Assembly (NCBI RefSeq): GCF_902830275.1
Contig: NZ_CADESW010000020.1
Location: forward strand, 1-64,000
Length of the DNA stretch: 64,000 nt
Direction of reading: 5' to 3'
Source of the DNA: Burkholderia stagnalis
Lineage (GTDB): Bacteria > Pseudomonadota > Gammaproteobacteria > Burkholderiales > Burkholderiaceae
This document shows, in pieces, positions 52,099 through 63,072 of the stretch. Position 1 is the first letter of the stretch. The number at the start of each line of letters is the position of its first letter. The notes under the pieces are model-generated. The model did no database searches and had not been told where the DNA came from. It saw only the letters and a list, made by a program, of their open reading frames with translations. The translations under genes and the position numbers were made by a program.

Positions 52099-52668
52099 AT
52101 GCAGCCATTCAACAATCCGTGGAATTCGCTGGAAATCGTCAAGCTGGTGCTGGGCGTGCTGACACCGTTGTCGGTGGCCGGCCTTGGCTGGTTCGTCGCG
52201 CGCCGGCTGAAACGGCTCGAACTCGTGCAGTGGACCAACCAGAAGCTGATCGAGAAGCGCCTCGCGCTCTACGACGCGGTGGCGCCGCAGCTCAACGCGC
52301 TGCTGTGCTTCTACACGTGGATCGGCTACTGGAAGGACATCTCGCCCGACGACGTGATTCGCGCGAAGCGCGAACTCGACCGCACGTTCCACATCTACCG
52401 CTACCTGTTCGACGATCACGTGTACGACGCGTATCACGCGTATATCCACGCGCTGTTCGAGATGCACACGGGTGCCGGGCAGGATGCGCGAATCCGTTCG
52501 CTGATCGAAACGGCGGACGGCGATCGCACGCGGCACGCAACCTATGTGTGGAACCCCGCGTGGCATGCGCGGTTCGCGACAGTGAACGTCGTCGACCGCG
52601 CCGAAGTGCGCGACCGCTATACGCGGTTGATGGAGGTGCTGCGCGTGTCGCTGGGCGCGAATCGGTGA
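52099..52668 (+). CDS. Hypothetical membrane-anchored protein
   Basis: 189 aa from ATG 52099. One hydrophobic segment near the start (LEIVKLVLGVLTPLSVAGLGWFVA, about residues 10-33) is followed by a basic, helical cytosolic domain: RRLKRLELVQWTNQKLIEKRLALYDAVAPQLNALLCFYTWIGYWKDISPDD. Repeated Tyr/His residues (YHAYIHALFEMHTG) follow. I do not recognise a named family, although it resembles 'DUF'-type single-pass proteins with a helical-bundle domain. The upstream reading from 51985 has no RBS. It has no obvious functional partner. Confidence 0.75.
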   Translation: MQPFNNPWNSLEIVKLVLGVLTPLSVAGLGWFVARRLKRLELVQWTNQKLIEKRLALYDAVAPQLNALLCFYTWIGYWKDISPDDVIRAKRELDRTFHIYRYLFDDHVYDAYHAYIHALFEMHTGAGQDARIRSLIETADGDRTRHATYVWNPAWHARFATVNVVDRAEVRDRYTRLMEVLRVSLGANR

Positions 52669-52699
52669 CGATGGCGCGGCATCGCGCGCAGGTCGGCGC

Positions 52700-53332
52700 T
52701 CAGGTCCGCCCCGCCGCCGCGAGCCGTGCGGCGAGCCCGACGAACACGGTGCCGAGCAGGTATTGCGGCAGCTTCGACGGGCGGCGGCGCGCGCCGATCC
52801 GCCGGCTCAGCCGGCTTGCGGACACGATCACCGCGCCGTTGACCACGAGGCCGATCAGGTTGAGCACTGTCGCGAGCACGAGGATCTGCACGGCGATCGA
52901 GCCGTGCTCCGGCCGGATGAACTGCGGGAACAGCGCGAGTACGAACAGCGCCATCTTCGGGTTGAGCAGGTTGGACGTCAGGCCCTGGCGGAAGATCGCC
53001 GCGGTGGAGTGGCGGCGCTGCGACGCGACCGGCGACAGCGCCGTCGGATCCGCGCGGAACGTCTTCCACGCGAGATACAGCAGATAGGCGGCGCCAGCGA
53101 AACGCACGACGTCGTACGCGATCGGCACCACGAGAAAAAGCTGAGACAACCCGAGCGCGGCGGCGAGCGCATGACAGTAGGTGCCGGCCTGGATGCCCGC
53201 GAGCGTCGCGAATCCGGCACGCCGGCCCTGGCTCACGCTGCGGGACGCGATCAGCAGCATGTCGGGGCCGGGCGTGGCGGTCAGCGCGAGACATGCGCCG
53301 GAGAAAAGCGCGAGCGTGGAGAGATCGATCAT
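52700..53332 (-). CDS. LysE/RhtB-type amino acid exporter
   Basis: 210 aa with six hydrophobic segments, a typical LysE/RhtB protein: FSGACLALTATPGPDMLLIASRSVSQGRRAGFATLAGIQAGTYCHALAAALGLS (the PGP motif near residue 21) and LTSNLLNPKMALFVLALFPQFI, which contains the conserved NPK. It exports amino acids or analogues at the inner membrane. ATG 53332 is chosen. It is convergent with the hypothetical gene at 52099 and divergent from the LuxR-type gene at 53429. Confidence 0.94.
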   Translation of the reverse strand: MIDLSTLALFSGACLALTATPGPDMLLIASRSVSQGRRAGFATLAGIQAGTYCHALAAALGLSQLFLVVPIAYDVVRFAGAAYLLYLAWKTFRADPTALSPVASQRRHSTAAIFRQGLTSNLLNPKMALFVLALFPQFIRPEHGSIAVQILVLATVLNLIGLVVNGAVIVSASRLSRRIGARRRPSKLPQYLLGTVFVGLAARLAAAGRT

Positions 53333-53428
53333 GGCGGGCCCTTGCGCGGGAGCGGTGTAAAGGGAGGTCAGAATGGGGGGGACGCAACGGCGCAGTTTGA
53401 CAGCGGCGAGCAATGACTCGATGTCAGC

Positions 53429-53965
53429 GTGCGTCAGGCGTCGATGATCCGCAACGCCCGAGAATATGTCAATCCGCGCGATTGGGACGAAGGGGTATCG
53501 GCCGCGCTGCTGAAGTACGACGCAAACGTCTGCTGCACCGGTGCGTCGGCCGGGACGGGTTACAAGCAGTTTGGCGCAGGGGTATCGGGCGGCATCGTCG
53601 CTTATGGCGGAGTCGCTTGCCGTCTCCTCGAGCGTGCGAATCGTGAGCTAGCGATAGAACGCGCGCGCAAGCGGCAAACATTGGCATTCGTCGCCTGCCA
53701 CATTCCATTGATCGAAGTGATCCGCCTTTTCGGTGCCGGGAATACAGTGGGCGCGATCGCTGCACAGCTTCATCGTAGCAAGCAGACCATCAATTCGCAC
53801 AAGACGAGCGCCATGAAGAAGCGCGGAATCACGCGTGAGGTCGCCCTGATCCGCTATGTCGATGCGGTAATATTCGCGGATTCGCCCGCGTCGAGCCCGT
53901 CGCATACGAAGGAATTACGGGCGCGGATCCTGCGCGATCGCATGAAGCTCGCGCGACACCACTGA
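53429..53965 (+). CDS. LuxR-type HTH regulator lacking a receiver domain (possibly decayed)
   Basis: 178 aa. The C-terminal half contains an RcsB-like LuxR helix-turn-helix (residues ~95-140: EVIRLFGAGNTVGAIAAQLHRSKQTINSHKTSAMKKRGI), close to RcsB-type 'AAQLxRSxQTIxxxKxxAMKKLGI' sequences. The preceding ~90 residues show no DD...D...K receiver signature, and the LTPRE motif before the HTH is altered (FVACHIPLIEVIRLF). The start is uncertain. It precedes the RcsC-like kinase gene by 88 bp on the same strand, in the position where a full response regulator is expected. It may be a receiver-deleted regulator or a pseudogene. Codon use is less GC-biased than in neighbours. Confidence 0.6.
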   Translation: MRQASMIRNAREYVNPRDWDEGVSAALLKYDANVCCTGASAGTGYKQFGAGVSGGIVAYGGVACRLLERANRELAIERARKRQTLAFVACHIPLIEVIRLFGAGNTVGAIAAQLHRSKQTINSHKTSAMKKRGITREVALIRYVDAVIFADSPASSPSHTKELRARILRDRMKLARHH

Positions 53966-54053
53966 CTCGCTCACCTATCGCGTATCGGGCCATGGCGGAT
54001 GAAACAGGATCCCGCGCGAATGGTCGGCTTGCAGTACGTGACGATTGCCACAA

Positions 54054-57125
<3,072 letters not shown>

Positions 57126-57203
57126 GCGCAACAGGGCGGATTGCACGCGGGGCGTGCCGGACGATGATTCGGCATGCCTTCGCGCCCACTGAAAAAGATG
57201 AGC

Positions 57204-57227
57204 GTGCCGCACTTTCTTGTGCGGCAC
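57204..57227 (-). terminator. Hairpin downstream of the DUF2322 gene
   Basis: GTGCCGCAC-TTTCTT-GTGCGGCAC: a perfect 9-bp stem. On the leftward strand it is followed by a short T5 (57196-57192) after about 8 nt, so it is a moderately convincing terminator for the gene ending at 57246. It also lies 79 bp past the rightward kinase stop and could serve both transcripts. Confidence 0.5.
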
Positions 57228-57245
57228 CGCTGTCCCGCCAGTCGC

Positions 57246-57587
57246 TCAGCCCTTCGCGACGACGTCGATCCGCAGCGCTTCGCCACCGGCGACGATCGCG
57301 AGCAGCCGATCGACGTTCGGATGTGCGCCCGGACGGTTGCGTGCGTCGGCCGTATGTTCGGCGAACACGGCGAGCCCATGCTCGGCGGCCTTCGCATCGA
57401 GCGTGCCGAACGCCTGCTTCAGATAGTTGTACACCGCGAGCGAGCCCTGCTTGCCCGGTTGGTTCTCGATGCTGGCGGCCACGTCGCCGTTTGCACCGAC
57501 GAGATCGATGCGTGCGATGCCGTCGATGGCCGGCAGTTGCGCGAGGTTGTCCTTGAATACTGCGGTCGGTTGAATCACTGAAAACAC
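57246..57587 (-). CDS. DUF2322 family protein
   Basis: 113 aa from GTG 57587 (GTG 57575 is the alternative). It matches the small DUF2322 family along its length: FKDNLAQLPAIDGIARIDL, ASIENQPGKQGSLAVYNYLKQAFG, AAEHGLAVFAEHTADARNRPGAHPNVDRLLAIV. It is cytoplasmic with no signal peptide. The function of the family is unknown. It lies 36 bp downstream of the flavin-reductase remnant on the same strand. Confidence 0.85.
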   Translation of the reverse strand: MFSVIQPTAVFKDNLAQLPAIDGIARIDLVGANGDVAASIENQPGKQGSLAVYNYLKQAFGTLDAKAAEHGLAVFAEHTADARNRPGAHPNVDRLLAIVAGGEALRIDVVAKG

Positions 57588-57623
57588 TCCGTCGGTTCGA
57601 TAAGAGGCAGGGCGGCCTGTATC

Positions 57624-57881
57624 TTATCCGATCGGGCGCGGCGAGCCGGATGAGCCGATAGAGCCGGCTGCCATCGCGAGCCGCAGCCCGCCAGCGCCGC
57701 CGCCGCACACATTGCGGATCAAGTTCAGCGTGGTCTGGGAGCTGGCCGCGAGGCCGAGCACACAGCGCCAGCCGAGCCAGAACGCGGACGATATCGGCGC
57801 GAAATTGACGGTGCTGATCGGCACGACGGGCGTGCCGAAATAGAGGATGTTCGGTTCGCTGACGCGATGCGGGGCGCTCAT
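57624..57881 (-). pseudogene. Truncated flavin-reductase-like (FMN-binding split barrel) remnant
   Basis: An 85-codon frame. Its first ~58 residues match the N-terminus of flavin-reductase domain proteins (HRVSEPNILYFGTPVVPISTVN, then FAPISSAFWLGWRCVLGLAASSQTTLNLIR). About five or six residues that normally follow STVN are missing, and after NLIR the sequence turns into an unrelated Gly/Ala/Ser tail. Intact members are over 200 aa and continue with ExVxNLPS. I read this as an internally deleted, 3'-truncated gene remnant. Confidence 0.78.
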
Positions 57882-57971
57882 GGCGGTGTCCTTCGAATGA
57901 CGGATCGGGCTTCATGCTGATCCGCCCCAGGCCGGCCGGCGCTCCGATTCTTGCGACGTCGTTCGCGCCCG

Positions 57972-59780
57972 CTACCCGAGCAGCCGCTCCATGAGCGCGC
58001 CGAGCTCGCGCAAATGCACGGGCTTCGGCAGGAACGCGTCGAACCCCGTGCGGTTCGCGTCGAGCGCGGCCGATTCGTATGCGCTGACGCCAAGGATCGC
58101 CGTGCGCCGGAGCCCGTTCCCCGGCGACGCCGCGCGCAGCCGCTTCGCGACATCCAGCCCGCTCAGGTCGGGCAGCTCGAGGTCGAGCAGCACGATGTCG
58201 TAGCGGCGCTCGGCGAACCGCGCGATGCCTTCGCGGCCGGTGCCGCACAAATCCGCGGAGATCCCCAGCGCGGCCAGCATCGAGCCGAGCGTCTCGCGCG
58301 CATTGTCGTTGTCGTCGACCACCAGCGCGCGCCGGTCGCGCAGCGTCTCGGCGTGCGGCCACGCGGGCGCGTCGCCCGACGGCTCGCCGGTGTCCGGCAC
58401 GTCGACCGGCAGCGTCACGACGAATTCGCTGCCTTCCCCGACCACGCTGCGCACGTCGACGTGCCCGCGCAGCGTCGTCACGATCTCGCGCACCACGGCG
58501 AGGCCCATGCCGATGCCGTCCACGTGCAGGCCCGCCGCGTCGTTCGCGCGGTAGAACGGCTCGAAGATCTTCCGCAGATGCGGCTTCGCGATGCCCGCGC
58601 CGGTGTCGCGCACGGCGATCTCGAGCTGCGGGCCGTCGGCCGTGTCGACCAGGGTCGCGGCCACGGCGATCGAGCCGCCGTTCGTGTACTTGACCGAGTT
58701 CTCGACCAGGTTCGACAGCACCTGCTGCAGCAGCTTGCGATCCGAGCGGATCGCGAGGCCGGGCGGCTCGACGCGCTGCGACACCGCGATCCGCTTGCCG
58801 GCGATCTTCTCGCGCAGCGGTTCGAGCACGTCGGCGAGCAGCGGCGCGAGGCTGACGACTTCCGGGTTCGCGCGGCGCGTGGTGGCGCGCAGCTTGATGT
58901 AGTCGGTGAGCTCCCGCACCAGCGCTTCGAGCGACGATGCGGAATTCTGCAGCCGCCGGATCGTCTTCAGGTTCGGCTCCGACTGCGGCCGCGCGAGCAG
59001 GATCTCGATCGATCCGCAGATCGCCTGCAGCGGCGTGCGCAGCTCGTGGCTGACCATGCCGAGGAACGCGTTCTTCGCCTCGACCATCTCGAACGCGCGG
59101 TCCGACGCCTTCTTCTCGGCCTCGAGCGCCGCATGCTGTCGTTCGAGCAGATCGTCCCGCGTGCGCACCGTGTAGAACAGCAGCATGAACAGCGCGCACA
59201 GCATCACGCCGAGTATGCCGCCGAGGATCAGGATCGCCTGCTGCTTCTCCCTCAGCTGGTGGAACGTGAAATCGCGCTGCGCCATCTCGAGCGCGCGGAA
59301 GTAGTTCGCGAGATCGTTGACCCGCTGCCAGTACGCGGCGATCTCCGCCAGCACGCGCGGCGCGTCGCCGCGCGCGTGGCGCAGCGGCGGCACGTCGCGT
59401 TTCAGCAGGGTCATGAAATCGGCAAGCACCGCGATGTCGTCGCGCGCCTTCGGGATGCGCAGCCAGTACTCCGACACCTCGGACGGCCGCTGCAGGAAGC
59501 CGAACGAGGCCGACAGCGCGTTGAGCTGCATCTCGACGCGATCGAAGTCGTCGTCCTCGTGCGTCGCGTAGAGGATCAGCTGCCGGTCGAGCCGGCTGTA
59601 CGCGTTGCGGAACTGCGAGGCCGTCCAGAACACCCCTTCGCGCGGCCCTTCGAGCACGCCCTCGTTGACCGACGTGGCGAGCAGGTCATACAGCAGGAAG
59701 GCCCATGCGGTGAAGCCCAGGATCCACAGGGAGCCGAGGACGACGATGACTTTCCGTTTTCTCCACCGCCTCGCCGTCAT
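57972..59780 (-). CDS. Hybrid histidine kinase (HK-REC)
   Basis: 602 aa. TM1 is at 10-31 (KVIVVLGSLWILGFTAWAFLLY) and TM2 at 182-205 (AILILGGILGVMLCALFMLLFYTV), with a ~150-residue helical periplasmic domain between. HisKA has H245 in MVSHELRTPLQA. HATPase has NLVENSVKY, DTGAGIAKPH and GIGMGLAVVREI. The C-terminal REC has VVDDNDNARETLG, phosphoacceptor D533 in IVLLDLELPDLSG and Lys in FLPKPVH. The start ATG overlaps the stop of the molybdopterin-domain gene (ATGA), so translation is coupled. It is the last gene of the three-gene operon and probably phosphorylates the BetR-type regulator, directly or through its own REC. Confidence 0.94.
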   Translation of the reverse strand: MTARRWRKRKVIVVLGSLWILGFTAWAFLLYDLLATSVNEGVLEGPREGVFWTASQFRNAYSRLDRQLILYATHEDDDFDRVEMQLNALSASFGFLQRPSEVSEYWLRIPKARDDIAVLADFMTLLKRDVPPLRHARGDAPRVLAEIAAYWQRVNDLANYFRALEMAQRDFTFHQLREKQQAILILGGILGVMLCALFMLLFYTVRTRDDLLERQHAALEAEKKASDRAFEMVEAKNAFLGMVSHELRTPLQAICGSIEILLARPQSEPNLKTIRRLQNSASSLEALVRELTDYIKLRATTRRANPEVVSLAPLLADVLEPLREKIAGKRIAVSQRVEPPGLAIRSDRKLLQQVLSNLVENSVKYTNGGSIAVAATLVDTADGPQLEIAVRDTGAGIAKPHLRKIFEPFYRANDAAGLHVDGIGMGLAVVREIVTTLRGHVDVRSVVGEGSEFVVTLPVDVPDTGEPSGDAPAWPHAETLRDRRALVVDDNDNARETLGSMLAALGISADLCGTGREGIARFAERRYDIVLLDLELPDLSGLDVAKRLRAASPGNGLRRTAILGVSAYESAALDANRTGFDAFLPKPVHLRELGALMERLLG

Positions 59781-60274
59781 TTCACGGTCAGGCCAATGAT
59801 CTGCCATGCGAACTTCGCTTCGCCGAGCGGCGTCTTCAGCTCGTCCGCGTACTGGTCGCGCGGATACATGATCCACAGCGGGCCGTACTTGTCGTTGTCG
59901 AGCACCTTGCCGTTCATCGTGCGCGCGAGGATCACGCCGTACTTGTCCGCATCGGACACCGGAATCGAGAACGTGTAATCGTCGATACAGTGAAACTCGA
60001 TCTGCGTGCCCTTCGCGCCGACGGCCTTCAGCACGTCGGAGAGCCGCGGGCCGGTGAAGGTCGCCTTCGGCGTCCAGCTCGTCGAGGTCGTGATCGAGTG
60101 CTGGGGCAGCGCCATCAGTTCGCGCTCGGAGAACACGTAGGTGGTCTTGCCGGGCTGGTTCGTCTTGCCGATGTTGCCGTCGACGGTGAACTTGAACGGC
60201 GCGGCCCAGGATGCGGCGGCGCCCAGCAGGCAGGCCAGCAGCAGGCTTCTCAACCAGATCGTCGGAATTCGCAT
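59777..60274 (-). CDS. Secreted sulfite-oxidase-fold (molybdopterin-binding domain) protein
   Basis: 165 aa with a Sec signal peptide (residues 1-24, cut near SWA-AP). The mature ~140 residues resemble the oxidoreductase molybdopterin-binding domain: FSERELMALPQHSITTSTSWTPKATFTGPRLSDVLKAVGAKGTQIEFHCIDDYTFSIPVSDADKYGVILARTMNG, with PLWIMYPRDQY later. C96 in EFHCIDDY falls where MsrP-type enzymes place the cysteine that ligates molybdenum. It is very short for an enzyme and lacks a dimerisation domain. The Sec-like rather than Tat-like signal also argues against a pre-folded Mo cofactor, so a sensory or ligand-binding role for the adjacent kinase is more likely. Coupled to the kinase gene by a 4-bp overlap. 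Confidence 0.82.
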   Translation of the reverse strand: MRIPTIWLRSLLLACLLGAAASWAAPFKFTVDGNIGKTNQPGKTTYVFSERELMALPQHSITTSTSWTPKATFTGPRLSDVLKAVGAKGTQIEFHCIDDYTFSIPVSDADKYGVILARTMNGKVLDNDKYGPLWIMYPRDQYADELKTPLGEAKFAWQIIGLTVK

Positions 60275-60308
60275 GATGTTTTCTCGTTTGGTGTCGCGTG
60301 TCGGGCGT

Positions 60309-61187
60309 TCAACCCGTGTGCGCGTTGAACGGTTGGGCAATCTTCAGCTCGCGCGCCACCTCGGCGAACAGGATCGGCAGCCGCACCGGCTTTTCCTCGC
60401 AGCGCGCATTGAACTGCGACATCACGCGTGCGATTTCGTCCTCGCTTGCCTCACCGGTGGAGATCTTGCCCGTCAGCAGGAAGATCGGCGCATCGCCATT
60501 TTCGCTCGAACGGATGCTGCGCACGAGATCCGCGGAGGTCTGGTCGCCGAGCATCCAGTCGAGGATGTAGCCGTCGAAATCCTCGACCGCCAGCGCCTTG
60601 CGGAACGATTCGCCATCGTAGTACGGGATCGCGTTCACGCCTTTTTCGATGAAGTATTCGCATACCGTCTCGGCCACGTCCGGCGAATCGTCCACCACGG
60701 CGATGCGCGCCGCGTACGCGTTCTGCGGGGTGGAGCGCAGCTCGATCAGGTCGACCGGATAGGTGCGTCCCTCGCGCGCGTGCTGGCGCTCCATGACGAG
60801 CCATTCGCCCTGCGACTGCATCGCGACGAAATCCGTTTCGCCATGGCTGCTGGCCTTCGTCGCGATCGCGGCGCGGCAGCGGAAGCGCCGCGATTCGATC
60901 ACGAGCGTCGCGTCGAGCATCTCGGGCGCGGCCGCGCCGGCGTGCGCGCCCTTGTCGTCGAGCAGGATCGCGGGCGGCACGCCGAAGTGCGTCGCAATGT
61001 CGTGGAGCTGAGACAGGTTCCACGGAATCAGGCCTTTCATCTTGCGGGTGACGACGGAGAAACTGAGGCCGAGCACATTCGCGATCGTCGTGTTGTGGCT
61101 GCGCGGCGGCACGCCGTTTCGGGTCAGGAGGTCGCGCACCTTGGTGGCGGTGATGAGATCGGCATTGGCCTGCTCGCTGGTGGGCAT
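60309..61187 (-). CDS. BetR-type HTH regulator with C-terminal receiver
   Basis: 292 aa with reversed domain order. An N-terminal BetR/XRE-like HTH (about residues 12-65: KVRDLLTRNGVPPRSHNTTIANVLGLSFSVVTRKMKGLIPWNLSQLHDIATHFG) is followed by a ~90-residue linker with a basic/hydrophobic domain of unknown type. A C-terminal receiver (ARIAVVDDSPDVAETV, phosphoacceptor D210 in GYILDWMLGD, then IFLLTGKIS) completes it. Most response regulators have REC first. ATG 61187 follows GGAGACC. First gene of the operon; it probably represses or activates its own promoter, which lies inside the inverted repeat at 61220-61247. Confidence 0.9.
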   Translation of the reverse strand: MPTSEQANADLITATKVRDLLTRNGVPPRSHNTTIANVLGLSFSVVTRKMKGLIPWNLSQLHDIATHFGVPPAILLDDKGAHAGAAAPEMLDATLVIESRRFRCRAAIATKASSHGETDFVAMQSQGEWLVMERQHAREGRTYPVDLIELRSTPQNAYAARIAVVDDSPDVAETVCEYFIEKGVNAIPYYDGESFRKALAVEDFDGYILDWMLGDQTSADLVRSIRSSENGDAPIFLLTGKISTGEASEDEIARVMSQFNARCEEKPVRLPILFAEVARELKIAQPFNAHTG

Positions 61188-61219
61188 CTCGATGAGGTCT
61201 CCAGTGGTTTTCGCGTGGA

Positions 61220-61247
61220 AGCATAGCAAAGTTGACGCGCTATGCAA
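61220..61247 (-). promoter_or_regulatory. Promoter with overlapping operator for the BetR/Mo-domain/kinase operon
   Basis: Leftward promoter: -35 TTGCAT (61242-61247), 16-bp spacer, -10 TATGCT (61220-61225), giving a leader of about 25 nt to ATG 61187. The inverted repeat GCATAGC (61221-61227) / GCTATGC (61239-61245), spacer 11 bp, sits exactly over both hexamers. A dimer bound there would block RNA polymerase, so autoregulation by the BetR-type protein is likely. Confidence 0.78.
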
Positions 61248-61268
61248 ACTTTAAATAGAAGAATCGGC

Positions 61269-61296
61269 TTGACATGCCATTTTTCTCCATTATTAT
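61269..61296 (+). promoter_or_regulatory. sigma70 promoter for the Sel1 lipoprotein gene
   Basis: TTGACA (61269-61274), 16-bp T/C-rich spacer, TATTAT (61291-61296), about the best sigma70 match in the window. Transcription would start near 61303, leaving a ~210-nt 5' leader before ATG 61513. The leader (61303-61512) has no gene; it begins AT-rich and ends with the RBS GAGGACC. Confidence 0.75.
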
Positions 61297-61512
61297 TGCT
61301 CACCACGTCACTATTGTTTGTCGCGTCATGTTTAAGCGCGGCGACAAAAGATGACAAACGATTAAAAAGTGGGAACCTGAGAGAGCCTTGGGCCGCGCGT
61401 CGGCGCCGTCGGACTTTGCTGTCTGTCCGCGGCGCCGCGCCGACCAGGTTTAGCGCTCACGGGGGCGCGATAGCTCGAATTGCGGCGCCAATAAAACTTG
61501 AGGACCGTAAAA

Positions 61513-62115
61513 ATGTATCGCCGTCTACTCGCATCGGGGCTGCTGTCGATGCTGCTGGCCGCTTGTGCGCAGAACCCGTCAGCCAGCAACGTGGTGCGCA
61601 TCTGCGACGAAACAGGTTGCTCTGATCGGCCGAAAGATCAGGTCTCCTACCAAAAAAAGGACGATGACGGGGACCGGGAAGACCCGCGCATCGCCGCGCT
61701 GAAGCAGACCGCGAAGGCCCAGCCGAAGGCCGCCTACGATCTCGGGCTGCGCTATTTCCGCGGCGACGGCGTGCGCCAGGACAGCTACCAGGCGCTCAAG
61801 TGGATGCGCGAGGCTGCCGAGCGCGGCGACCTGCGCGCGCAGAAGGCGCTGGGCGCGTTCTATCTGTTCGGGCTGGAGGAGATGGGCTCGGATGCGCGCG
61901 AGGCGGAGAAGTGGCTGTCGATCGCGGTAGCGCGCGGCGACAAGGAGTCGAAAAAACTGCTCGAGCAGGCGCGAGCGGACAAAAAGGCCGACGAAGAAGA
62001 CTACAAATGGCGCACGCAATGGCGTGACTGGCGTGACGTCTATTACGGCTACTGGTATTCGGGCTATCCGTATTACGGCGTCTGGCAACAGACGACCTGG
62101 TACTACGGCTATTGA
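61513..62115 (+). CDS. Sel1-repeat lipoprotein with Tyr/Trp/Gly-rich tail
   Basis: 200 aa. Lipobox LLAAC with Cys18. Residues ~60-155 carry two or three Sel1-like repeats (AAYDLGLRYFRGDGVRQDSYQALKWMREAAERGD, LRAQKALGAFYLFG ... DAREAEKWLSIAVARGD), which form alpha-solenoid protein-binding surfaces. An acidic/basic linker (KKDDDGDRED near residue 50) precedes them. The last ~25 residues are aromatic-rich (DVYYGYWYSGYPYYGVW ... TWYYGY), an unusual tail suited to membrane or polysaccharide contact. RBS GAGGACC is at 61499-61505. It is probably anchored in the outer membrane and co-transcribed with the CsgG-like gene. Confidence 0.85.
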   Translation: MYRRLLASGLLSMLLAACAQNPSASNVVRICDETGCSDRPKDQVSYQKKDDDGDREDPRIAALKQTAKAQPKAAYDLGLRYFRGDGVRQDSYQALKWMREAAERGDLRAQKALGAFYLFGLEEMGSDAREAEKWLSIAVARGDKESKKLLEQARADKKADEEDYKWRTQWRDWRDVYYGYWYSGYPYYGVWQQTTWYYGY

Positions 62116-62235
62116 CCGGTGCCACAAGCATCGGGGCGGCAGCGGGGAGACCACCATCGCGCGCCTTGCCGGGGGCTTATCGAGGTTCGCACGGACGCAT
62201 AAGCCGGACATCGACTCAAATATATCGATAACGAC

Positions 62236-63063
62236 ATGAAGACCATCCTCACCAACCGTCTCACACAATGTGCACTGACCGCGGCACTGGCCGCTTCCGT
62301 TGCCGCATGCGGCGGCATCGTTTCGCCGGGCGGCCAGAACGCCGGCGTGACCGGCGCGGCCGCGGGCGGCGCGAGCGCGGGCGCGGATTCGACGCTGCAG
62401 CGTTGCCCGTCGCCGCTCGGCACGATCGCGGTCGACGACGGCCGTAACGCCGACTGGTGGGGCCCGTTCGGCAGCGCGACCAAGATCACCACCATCGATC
62501 CGCTGCTGCGCCTCGCGGTGCAGCAGTCGAACTGCTTCGTGATCACGTCGATCGGCAACCAGAAGTCCGACGCGCGCCTGACGCGCATCACGCAGATGCA
62601 GCGCAATTCCGGCGAATACCGTGCAGGCTCGAAGCAGCAGAAGGGCCAGCGCGTCGCGGCCGACTACTACATGGAACCGCAGATCGTCATCAACGATTCG
62701 CCGATCGGCGGCATCGGCAGCATGGTCGGCGGCCTGATCGGCAACAGCGCGATCGCGGCGGTGGCGGGCCACCTGCAGACGAAGGCGTCGGTCGTCACGC
62801 TGACGCTGTTCGACGTGCGCTCGGCCGTGCAGATCGCCGCGTCGGAAGGCAGCTCGACGGCGACCAACTACGGTGCGGCGCTGGCCGGCTTCGGTGGCGG
62901 CGTGGGCGGCGGCCTGGCCGGCTTTTCGACGACGCCGGAAGGCAAGGCGACCGTGGTCGCGTTCATCGACGCGTACAACAAGATGGTCGTCGCGCTGCGC
63001 AACTACAAGGCGCAGGACGTCAAGGGCGGCCTTGGCCGCGGCGGCCAGTTGCAGGTCAACTGA
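62236..63063 (+). CDS. CsgG/HfaB-like lipoprotein
   Basis: 275 aa. Lipoprotein signal peptide ends in VAAC (Cys25). The mature domain resembles the CsgG/HfaB family: PFGSATKITTIDPLLRLAVQQSNCFVITSIGNQKSDARLTRITQMQRNSGEYR, ADYYMEPQIVI, the Gly-rich IGGIGSMVGGLIGNSAIA stretch, ASVVTLTLFDVRSAVQIAASEGSSTATNYGA, and TTPEGKATVVAFIDAYNKMVVALRNYKAQ near the end. CsgG forms outer-membrane export pores for curli, and HfaB anchors holdfast. No curli-type or holdfast genes are present, so the cargo is unknown. It lies 120 bp after the Sel1 lipoprotein gene. Confidence 0.8.
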   Translation: MKTILTNRLTQCALTAALAASVAACGGIVSPGGQNAGVTGAAAGGASAGADSTLQRCPSPLGTIAVDDGRNADWWGPFGSATKITTIDPLLRLAVQQSNCFVITSIGNQKSDARLTRITQMQRNSGEYRAGSKQQKGQRVAADYYMEPQIVINDSPIGGIGSMVGGLIGNSAIAAVAGHLQTKASVVTLTLFDVRSAVQIAASEGSSTATNYGAALAGFGGGVGGGLAGFSTTPEGKATVVAFIDAYNKMVVALRNYKAQDVKGGLGRGGQLQVN

Positions 63064-63072
63064 AGCCTCCCG

